A stretch of 64,000 nt of DNA from Blautia faecicola (GTDB lineage Bacteria > Bacillota > Clostridia > Lachnospirales > Lachnospiraceae), in NCBI RefSeq assembly GCF_004123145.1, contig NZ_SDKC01000001.1, positions 213,501 to 277,500 on the forward strand. The letters are read 5' to 3'. A model generated the notes under the pieces. It worked only from the letters and a program-made list of their open reading frames with translations, did no database searches and was not told the origin of the DNA. Below, in pieces: positions 57,622-64,000 of the stretch (position 1 is the first letter of the stretch; every line of letters starts with the position of its first letter). The position numbers and the translations under genes are program-made.

Positions 57622-57672
57622 ATATCCTGTGAGTTCTTTTGACAGGAACTGTTGAAAGAACTCACAGGATAT
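57622..57672 (+). promoter_or_regulatory. Leader hairpin 1 upstream of the CobW-type gene
   Basis: ATATCCTGTGAGTTCTTTT (57622-57640) is complementary at 18 of 19 positions to GAAAGAACTCACAGGATAT (57654-57672), loop of 13 nt. No U-run follows, so it is not itself a terminator. It is preceded by GTAACTATTCGG (57606-57617), a repeat-family end. Confidence 0.6.
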
Positions 57673-57686
57673 GCAGACAAAAATTC

Positions 57687-57716
57687 AGGGCTGTTTTAGA
57701 GAAAACAGCCCTTTTT
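57687..57716 (+). terminator. Leader hairpin 2, intrinsic terminator before the CobW-type gene
   Basis: AGGGCTGTTTT (57687-57697) pairs with AAAACAGCCCT (57702-57712), loop AGAG, then TTTTT. It stands only 12 bp before the AGGAGG of the next gene, so that gene must be read through it or start after it; an attenuation role is inferred. Confidence 0.75.
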
Positions 57717-57741
57717 GGGCGTTTTTCAGGAGGTAAAAAAC

Positions 57742-58911
57742 ATGACAAAGATTGACATTATTTCAGGATTTTTAGGAGCCGGAAAAACAACACTGATTAA
57801 AAAACTGCTCTCTGAAGCTTTAAAAGGTGAGCAGGTAGTGCTGATTGAAAATGAATTTGGAGAGATCGGTATCGACGGAGGATTCTTAAAGGACTCCGGT
57901 ATCGAGATCCGTGAGATGAACTCCGGATGTATCTGCTGTTCTCTGGTAGGTGATTTCGGAACTTCTCTGAAAGAAGTGATCACAACCTATCATCCGGATC
58001 GTATCATCATCGAGCCGTCAGGTGTAGGCAAACTCTCTGACGTCATCAAAGCGGTAAAAGGTGTGGATGTGGACTGCGAGATCAGCCTGAACAGCTATAC
58101 AACCGTAGCGGATGTAAACAAATGCAAAATGTATATGAGAAACTTCGGTGAATTCTTCGAGAACCAGTTACAGTATGCAAGAACGATTATTCTGAGCCGT
58201 ACCGATACACCGAAGGCTACTGAGGAGAAAGTAGCAAAAGCAGTCGCTCTGATCCGTGAAGTGAACAAAGACGCAGTGATCATTACCACTCCGATCGAAA
58301 AACTGGACGGTGCACAGATCCTGGAAGCGATGGAGCAGGGCAGAGAAGAAGACGAAGATTTCTGCCCGGTATGCGGTGGACACCACGATCATGACCACGA
58401 GCATGAGCATCATCATCACGACCACGACGACGAGTGCGGATGTGACCATGACCACGAACATGAGCATCATCACCATGATCATGATGGCGAGTGCGGATGT
58501 GACCATGACCATGAACATCATCATCACGACCATGACGATGAGTGCGGATGCGGACATGACCACGATCACGAACATCATCACCATGATGGCGAGTGTGGAT
58601 GCGGTCACGATCATCACCATCATCATGCAGATGAAGTATTTACAAGCTGGGGTCGTGAGACTGCTAAGAAGTATACAAAAGAAGAGATCGAAGCTGCATT
58701 AAAGACACTGTCAGAAGCAGAAGATCTCGGTGTGATCCTTCGTGCCAAAGGTATGGTGGACGGAAAAGACGGACAGTGGATCTACTTTGATATGGTTCCG
58801 GAAGAGTATGAGGTACGCACCGGTACTCCACAGATCACAGGTAAGATCTGTGTGATCGGTTCCAAGATGGCAGAAGACAAAATTGCTGAAATTTTTGGAG
58901 TGAATGAGTAA
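57742..58911 (+). CDS. COG0523 (CobW-type) GTPase with His-rich metal-binding linker
   Basis: A 389-aa metallochaperone-type GTPase. ATG 57742 follows CAGGAGG. Walker A GFLGAGKTT at 9-17, the metal-binding CxCC motif GCICC at 62-66, EPSG at 91-94 and SRTD at 152-155 form the cobW domain. Residues 208-296 are four tandem units of His/Asp/Glu ending ECGCD or ECGCG, about ninety residues of potential zinc (or other transition metal) ligands. A CobW C-terminal domain (about 310-389) follows. The protein probably delivers zinc under shortage, but metal and client are unknown. Its stop overlaps the next start (TAATG). Confidence 0.93.
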   Translation: MTKIDIISGFLGAGKTTLIKKLLSEALKGEQVVLIENEFGEIGIDGGFLKDSGIEIREMNSGCICCSLVGDFGTSLKEVITTYHPDRIIIEPSGVGKLSDVIKAVKGVDVDCEISLNSYTTVADVNKCKMYMRNFGEFFENQLQYARTIILSRTDTPKATEEKVAKAVALIREVNKDAVIITTPIEKLDGAQILEAMEQGREEDEDFCPVCGGHHDHDHEHEHHHHDHDDECGCDHDHEHEHHHHDHDGECGCDHDHEHHHHDHDDECGCGHDHDHEHHHHDGECGCGHDHHHHHADEVFTSWGRETAKKYTKEEIEAALKTLSEAEDLGVILRAKGMVDGKDGQWIYFDMVPEEYEVRTGTPQITGKICVIGSKMAEDKIAEIFGVNE

Positions 58912-59861
58912 TGATGAAGAGAGATGTTCCCGTATATTTAATTACAGGATTTTTAGAGAGTGGTAAAACCCAGTTTCTGGATTTTACCATTCATCAGAGT
59001 TATTTTCAGATTCCGGACAAAACGCTTCTGATTCTCTGTGAAGAGGGAGAAGAAGAGTACGATGAGGAAAGCCTGAAAAAAATGAATACGGTGATCGAGA
59101 TCATCGAAGATCCGGAAGACTTTAACGCGGATACCCTGCAGATGTTGAATAAAAAACATCAGCCTGGCAGAGTCCTGGTAGAGTACAATCCGCTGTGGTC
59201 TGTAGATAAGTTCTATCAGACCGATATGCCACGTTACTGGGATCTGGCACAGCATATCGTAACCGTGGATGCCAGCACCTTCCAGATTTATATGAACAAT
59301 ATGAAATCTTTATTCATGGAGATGATCCGAAACGCGGACCTGGTAATTTTCAACCGCTGTCAGGATGAACATCCGCTGGCAAACTTCCGCCGCAGCGTCA
59401 AAGTTGTCAATTCCAGAGCGGAAGTGGTATTTGAAAATGAAGAGGGCGAGATCGACGATATTTTCCAGGATGAGATGCCGTATGATATGAACGCGGATAT
59501 CATTGATATCGAAGATATCGATTATGGTATCTGGTATGTGGATATGATGGATAACCTGGACAAATATGTGGATAAGACCGTCCGTTTCAAAGGACAGGTG
59601 TTGAAAAGTCGTGAGCTGAACGCAGGATTTTTCGTGCCCGGACGTATGGCGATGACCTGCTGTGCGGACGATACCCAGTTTATCGGCTATATCTGTAAGA
59701 ATCCGGCAGCCAAGAGACTGCGGATCGGCAGCTGGGTAACGGTAACTGCAAAAGTTAAAGACGAATTTATGGAAGTATACAACGGCAGAGGTCCGGTATT
59801 GTACGCAACAGAGATTGAAGCGGCAGAAAAACCGGAGCAGGAGCTGGTATACTTCGGCTGA
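58911..59861 (+). CDS. Second CobW-type GTPase fused to a DUF1980-like domain
   Basis: A 316-aa protein. The first about 190 residues resemble a cobW domain with Walker A GFLESGKTQ (about 13-21), VEYNPLW in place of EPSG, and IFNRCQDEHP as the nucleotide-specificity loop; the CxCC metal motif is absent. The C-terminal about 100 residues (KTVRFKGQVLKSRELNAGFF, VPGRMAMTCCADDTQFIGYI) look like the C-terminal domain of TIGR03943/DUF1980 (YcgQ) proteins, with a CC pair. Translationally coupled to the preceding GTPase. A partner or regulator of it is inferred; domain assignment of the C-terminus is from memory of the family. Confidence 0.75.
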   Translation: MMKRDVPVYLITGFLESGKTQFLDFTIHQSYFQIPDKTLLILCEEGEEEYDEESLKKMNTVIEIIEDPEDFNADTLQMLNKKHQPGRVLVEYNPLWSVDKFYQTDMPRYWDLAQHIVTVDASTFQIYMNNMKSLFMEMIRNADLVIFNRCQDEHPLANFRRSVKVVNSRAEVVFENEEGEIDDIFQDEMPYDMNADIIDIEDIDYGIWYVDMMDNLDKYVDKTVRFKGQVLKSRELNAGFFVPGRMAMTCCADDTQFIGYICKNPAAKRLRIGSWVTVTAKVKDEFMEVYNGRGPVLYATEIEAAEKPEQELVYFG

Positions 59862-59877
59862 TGAAGGAGTTATCATT

Positions 59878-60438
59878 ATGTATCTGATCGTAGGCCTGGG
59901 CAATCCGGGAAAACAGTATGAAAATACCCGCCATAACGTGGGATTTGACGCGGTTGATCTTCTAGTGGATGAGTATCGCGTACCCTCTTCGGGAAAACAA
60001 CATAAGGCAATGTACGGAAAGGGCGTGATCGCGGGTCAGAAAGTGATCCTGGCGAAACCGCTGACCTACATGAACCTGAGCGGGGAATCAGTGAGAGCCC
60101 TGGTAGACTATTATAAGATCGATCCGGAAGAAGAACTGATCGTGATCTATGACGATATCAGTCTGGAACCGGGAAAGATCCGGATACGGAAAAAAGGAAG
60201 TGCGGGCGGCCATAACGGCATCAAAAATATTATCGCACAGCTGGGCACCCAGAACTTCCAGAGAATCAAAGTTGGAGTCGGAGAAAAGCCGAAGGGCTGG
60301 GATCTGGCAGATTATGTGCTGGGACACTTTTCCAAAGAAGACCGGGGACTGGTGGATGACGCGCTGAAACGCGTGGCAGGCGCCGTGGAACTGATGGTGC
60401 AGGGAGAAGTGGATCAGGCGATGAATCAGTTTAACTAG
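59878..60438 (+). CDS. pth: Peptidyl-tRNA hydrolase
   Basis: A 186-aa Pth that releases tRNA from drop-off peptidyl-tRNA. Signature GLGNPGKQYENTRHNVGFD with catalytic H19, AKPLTYMNLSGESV, and IVIYDDISLEPGKIRIRKKG followed by SAGGHNGIKN. ATG 59878 follows AAGGAG; the longer frame overlaps the upstream gene. Usually found next to mfd in Firmicutes, as here. Confidence 0.97.
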   Translation: MYLIVGLGNPGKQYENTRHNVGFDAVDLLVDEYRVPSSGKQHKAMYGKGVIAGQKVILAKPLTYMNLSGESVRALVDYYKIDPEEELIVIYDDISLEPGKIRIRKKGSAGGHNGIKNIIAQLGTQNFQRIKVGVGEKPKGWDLADYVLGHFSKEDRGLVDDALKRVAGAVELMVQGEVDQAMNQFN

Positions 60439-60450
60439 AAAGGGAAAACG

Positions 60451-63400
60451 ATGGATGCATTCGTACAACCATTATATGAACTGGCCGATTTTGATGCGAT
60501 CATAAGACAACTGAAGAAACCGGGAATCGTACAGGTTTCCGGATGCCTGGACTCCCAGAAAGCTCATTTTACCAATGGGCTTCTCCGGGAGTTTCCTTTT
60601 CGACTGATCGTTGCGGAAAATGATCTGAAAGCCAAGGCATTTTATGAGGATTTTCGGCTGTATGACCCGGAAGTACTGTATTATCCGGCGAGGGATCTGA
60701 TCTTTTATCAGGCAGATATCCATGGTAATCTTCTTACCAGACAACGGATCCAGGTGCTTCGCGCACTGCTGGAGCGGGAAGAAGTGACGATCGTTACTTC
60801 GATCGACAGCTGCCTGGACTGTCTGGTGCCGCTTGCCGTGTGGAAGGAAAAAGTAATAAAGATTCGCAATGACAGCGAGATTGACCTGGATCGGATGAAA
60901 AGACATCTGGTGGAACTCGGGTATGAATGGGCGGCGCAGGTAGAGGTTCCGGGACAGTTTTCTATCCGTGGTGGAATCATGGATGTATTTTCTCTGACCG
61001 AGGATAATCCGTGGCGTATCGAACTGTGGGGAGATGAGGTGGATTCCATCCGCAGTTTTGATGCGGAAAGCCAGCGTTCGATCGAGAATCTGGAGGAGAT
61101 TACGATCTATCCGGCGACGGAAGTGGTGCTGGATAAGGAGACGATCCGACAGGGCATCAAAGCCATTGAAAAAGAGGCGCAAAAGAGTCAGAAGAAGTTC
61201 CGGGACGAGATGAAGACAGAGGAAGGGGCGAGAGTCCGCCAGATCGCCGCTGAATTAAAAGATCAGTTAGAAGAGATGGAGCACATTGCCGGAGCAGAAA
61301 GTTTTGTCCGGTATTTTTATAAGAAAACAGAATCGTTATTGGAATATCTGCCGGAGAACACGCTGGTTGTGATCGACGAGCCGAACCGGTTGACGGAACA
61401 CGCAAAGACGACGGAAGAAGAATTCCGGGAGAGTATGATTCACCGTCTGGAAAAGGGGTATCTTCTGCCCGGACAGATGGAAGTGATCCGGAACCATCAG
61501 GAAGTAGTGCACCGTTTTCACCAGATGCATACGCTGTCGCTGTCCACGATGGAGCCGCGGGGAAATGCATGGAATTTTACGATGGAGATGCAGCTGACTG
61601 TAAAATCGGTCAACCCGTACAACAACAGTTTTGAGATGCTGGTAAAAGATCTGTTGCGCTGGAAAAAATCCGGTTACCGGATGCTGCTGCTCTCTCCTTC
61701 GCGAACAAGGGCGGCCAGACTGGCAAAAGATCTGCAGGATCAGGAACTGTCAGCTTTTTACAGTGAGGATCCGGAAGAACTGATCCAGCCGGGACAGATC
61801 AAGGTCACCTGGGGACGGGTAAGCCGTGGCTTCGAGTATCCGATGGTCAAATACGTGGTGATCTCGGAGACGGATATTTTCGGCAAAGAAAAGAAGAAAA
61901 AACGGAAAAAATCCCAGTACAGCGGAAAGCAGATCCAGAGCTTTTCGGAGCTTTCCGTAGGAGACTTTGTGGTTCATGAAAACCACGGGCTGGGCGTGTA
62001 CCGCGGCATCGAGAAGATGGAAGTGGATGGTGTGGTGAAAGACTATATCAAGATCGAGTATGCAGGAAAAAGTAACCTGTATATTCTCGCCACCCAGCTG
62101 GATGTCCTGCAAAAATATGCCGGTTCTGATGCGGCAAAGACACCAAAGTTAAACAAACTCGGCGGACAGGAATGGAAGAAGACCAAGACGAAGGTCCGCG
62201 GAGCTGTAAAGAATATCGCGAAAGATCTGGTGGCCCTGTATGCAGCCAGACAGCAGGAAGCCGGTTTCCGCTATGGACCGGATACGGTATGGCAGCGGGA
62301 ATTTGAAGAGATGTTTCCATTTGAAGAGACGGAGGATCAGCTGCAGGCGATCGAGGCGGCAAAGCAGGATATGGAGAGCCCGAAGATCATGGATCGGCTG
62401 ATCTGCGGAGATGTGGGCTACGGGAAGACGGAGATTGCGATCCGTGTGGCCTTTAAGGCGATCCAGGAGGGAAAACAGGTGGTTTATCTGGTTCCGACCA
62501 CGATCCTTGCACAGCAGCATTACAATACATTTGTACAACGGATGAAGGATTTTCCGGTGCGCGTGGACCTTCTGTGCCGGTTCCGCACCGCCAGCCAGCA
62601 GAAAAAGACGATCGGGGATCTGAAAAAAGGTCTGGTGGATATTCTGATCGGCACCCATCGGGTGTTGTCCAAAGATGTGCAGTTTAAAGATCTGGGACTG
62701 CTGATCATCGATGAGGAACAGCGCTTTGGTGTTACTCACAAAGAAAAGATTAAGCAGATGAAACAGAATATCGATGTCCTGACCCTGACAGCGACGCCGA
62801 TTCCGCGAACTCTTCACATGAGTCTGATCGGAATCCGGGATATGAGTGTTCTGGAAGAAGCACCACAGGACCGTACACCGATCCAGACCTATGTGATGGA
62901 ATATAACGATGAGATGGTACGGGAGGCGATCAGCCGGGAACTGGCACGCGGTGGTCAGGTGTATTATGTATACAATCGTGTAAACAACATTGAAGAGATC
63001 ACCAATCAGATCCGAAAACTGGTTCCGGAGGCGAATGTGGCATTTGCCCACGGACAGATGAGCGAGCGTGAACTGGAAAAGATCATGTACGGGTTTATCA
63101 ACGGAGAGATCGATGTTCTGGTCTCCACAACAATCATCGAGACGGGGCTGGATATCTCGAATGCCAATACCATGATCATCCATGATGCGGATCAGATGGG
63201 ACTTTCCCAGCTGTATCAGCTGAGGGGAAGGGTAGGACGCTCCAACCGGACCGCATACGCGTTTCTGATGTACCGGAGAAATAAGATGTTAAAAGAAATC
63301 GCAGAAAAACGCCTCCATGCGATCCGCGAATTCACTGAACTGGGAAGCGGGATCAAGATTGCCATGCGTGATCTGGAACTGCGTGGTGCGGGCAATCTTC

Positions 63401-63966
63401 TGGGAGCGGAACAGCACGGTCACATGGAAGCGGTAGGATACGATCTCTACTGTAAGATGCTGAATGAAGCCGTACAGGAAGCAAAAGGAATCGAAGTACA
63501 GGAAGACTTCGAGACAACGATCGACCTGCAGATCAATGCGTACATTCCGGAAAAATATATTCCGAATGAATACCAGAAGCTGGATATTTACAAACGGATC
63601 GCGGCGATCGAGAACCGGGAAGAGTATGAGGATATGATGGAAGAACTGCTGGACCGTTTTGGAGAACCGCCGAAGATGGTGCAGAACCTCCTCGCAGTGG
63701 CAAGCCTGAAAGCCATGGCTCACCGGATCTATCTGACCGAAGTTAAGCAGCTTGACGACAGCCTGAAACTTACCATGTATGAGCGGGCGAAGATTGACAC
63801 AGCGAAGATACCGGAGATCCTGAATCAGTATCCGGAAGAACTGCAGTTTAAAATCGAAACAAATCCGTATTTTCTGTATCGTCCGAGAAATCGAAAGGCA
63901 AAGGAAGCAGTGCCGATGCAGGAGAAGGCGACTGAATTACTGACGGTCATGCAGTGTCTGGTATAA
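60451..63966 (+). CDS. mfd: Transcription-repair coupling factor
   Basis: A 1171-aa Mfd that frees stalled RNA polymerase and recruits UvrA. In order: UvrB-like domains (about 1-350, with [20 protein letters not shown]), RNA polymerase-interacting/CarD-like domain (about 490-560, [20 protein letters not shown]), RecG-like helicase (about 600-950: Walker [55 protein letters not shown]), and TRCF C-terminal domain (about 1000-1150). Complete with stop at 63964-63966. 12 bp after pth. Confidence 0.98.
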   Translation: MDAFVQPLYELADFDAIIRQLKKPGIVQVSGCLDSQKAHFTNGLLREFPFRLIVAENDLKAKAFYEDFRLYDPEVLYYPARDLIFYQADIHGNLLTRQRIQVLRALLEREEVTIVTSIDSCLDCLVPLAVWKEKVIKIRNDSEIDLDRMKRHLVELGYEWAAQVEVPGQFSIRGGIMDVFSLTEDNPWRIELWGDEVDSIRSFDAESQRSIENLEEITIYPATEVVLDKETIRQGIKAIEKEAQKSQKKFRDEMKTEEGARVRQIAAELKDQLEEMEHIAGAESFVRYFYKKTESLLEYLPENTLVVIDEPNRLTEHAKTTEEEFRESMIHRLEKGYLLPGQMEVIRNHQEVVHRFHQMHTLSLSTMEPRGNAWNFTMEMQLTVKSVNPYNNSFEMLVKDLLRWKKSGYRMLLLSPSRTRAARLAKDLQDQELSAFYSEDPEELIQPGQIKVTWGRVSRGFEYPMVKYVVISETDIFGKEKKKKRKKSQYSGKQIQSFSELSVGDFVVHENHGLGVYRGIEKMEVDGVVKDYIKIEYAGKSNLYILATQLDVLQKYAGSDAAKTPKLNKLGGQEWKKTKTKVRGAVKNIAKDLVALYAARQQEAGFRYGPDTVWQREFEEMFPFEETEDQLQAIEAAKQDMESPKIMDRLICGDVGYGKTEIAIRVAFKAIQEGKQVVYLVPTTILAQQHYNTFVQRMKDFPVRVDLLCRFRTASQQKKTIGDLKKGLVDILIGTHRVLSKDVQFKDLGLLIIDEEQRFGVTHKEKIKQMKQNIDVLTLTATPIPRTLHMSLIGIRDMSVLEEAPQDRTPIQTYVMEYNDEMVREAISRELARGGQVYYVYNRVNNIEEITNQIRKLVPEANVAFAHGQMSERELEKIMYGFINGEIDVLVSTTIIETGLDISNANTMIIHDADQMGLSQLYQLRGRVGRSNRTAYAFLMYRRNKMLKEIAEKRLHAIREFTELGSGIKIAMRDLELRGAGNLLGAEQHGHMEAVGYDLYCKMLNEAVQEAKGIEVQEDFETTIDLQINAYIPEKYIPNEYQKLDIYKRIAAIENREEYEDMMEELLDRFGEPPKMVQNLLAVASLKAMAHRIYLTEVKQLDDSLKLTMYERAKIDTAKIPEILNQYPEELQFKIETNPYFLYRPRNRKAKEAVPMQEKATELLTVMQCLV

Positions 63967-64000
63967 GTGCAGGCAAATTCTTGTGGTCAGCATAAATTCA
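63967..64000. other. Right-edge fragment, possible repeat start
   Basis: The last 34 bp hold GTCAGCATAAATTC, which resembles GATCAGCATAAATTC in the variant repeat at 28937-29067. A further repeat copy may start here, but too little is visible to be sure. Confidence 0.25.

Noticed and set aside
57600-57741. Known metal riboswitch (e.g. NiCo or manganese) upstream of the CobW-type gene
   Set aside because: The conserved junction sequences of those classes were not found; only simple hairpins are visible.
58168-58626. Long minus-strand frame opposite the CobW-type gene
   Set aside because: It is the antisense of the repetitive His/Asp codons (giving Met/Val repeats) and has no ribosome site or family resemblance.

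Overview
The window looks like a chromosomal segment of a gut Firmicute of the Lachnospiraceae (Blautia / Mediterraneibacter / Dorea type). This is judged from gene families and style: AGGAGG ribosome sites, a YesM/YesN two-component pair beside a carbohydrate ABC importer, an agr-type cyclic-peptide locus, a TPP-riboswitch thiazole operon and DUF2961 next to GH3/GH28. No rRNA, tRNA or CRISPR array was seen, and the species cannot be fixed from sequence alone.

Layout. (1) 1-2.2 kb: an agr-like quorum-sensing locus. A LytTR response regulator and an XRE regulator lie on the minus strand; a 49-codon cyclic-lactone pheromone precursor (too short for usual ORF cut-offs) overlaps agrB on the plus strand. 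(2) 2.3-10.1 kb: an AT-rich cassette of two GT4 glycosyltransferases and a three-gene ABC-2 exporter, bracketed by two decayed copies of one insertion sequence in the same orientation. The second glycosyltransferase is split by an apparently intact two-ORF IS3-like element with a 5-bp target duplication; removing the element restores a 341-codon frame. (3) 10.1-20.8 kb: MATE and AI-2E-type membrane proteins, then a region of decay (SIS-domain remnant, truncated LacI repressor, MATE and M42 peptidase genes with missing blocks) around an apparently intact GH2 beta-galactosidase, an EamA transporter and a full LacI regulator. (4) 20.8-24.2 kb: TPP riboswitch and thiS-thiF-thiG-thiH (thiazole synthesis). 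(5) 24.2-28.7 kb: DUF3990/DUF3791 fragment pair, an acetyltransferase stump, a MATE exporter, a SulP transporter and a small acidic EF-hand protein. (6) 29-46.4 kb: a plant-glycan utilisation locus with a YesM-like kinase and YesN-like regulator, two LplB/YtcP-type permeases, a frameshifted binding lipoprotein, two Gfo/Idh/MocA dehydrogenases, two TIM-barrel sugar isomerases/epimerases, GH3, GH28, an esterase and a DUF2961 (GH172-type) protein. (7) 46.5-50.3 kb: a zinc-ribbon membrane protein, a TetR regulator with a probable autoregulatory operator, and glgB. (8) 50.6-57.5 kb: an oligopeptide ABC importer (SBP, B, C, D, F) followed by a CyuA-type L-cysteine desulfidase. (9) 57.7-64 kb: two adjacent COG0523 (CobW-type) GTPases, one with a long His/Asp/Cys metal-binding linker and one fused to a DUF1980-like domain, then pth and mfd.

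A modular, MITE-like intergenic repeat with ends GTAACTRTTCAG recurs in full, half and partial forms from about 17.6 kb to at least 50.4 kb, twice supplying the stop codon of the preceding gene. A second, unrelated 164-bp inverted-repeat element sits at 40.1 kb.

The best candidates for something undescribed are the IS-bracketed glycosyltransferase/exporter cassette beside the quorum-sensing locus, the modular repeat family, and the paired CobW-type GTPases behind a leader with stacked hairpins. All functional calls are from reading motifs and family resemblance; no database search was run.
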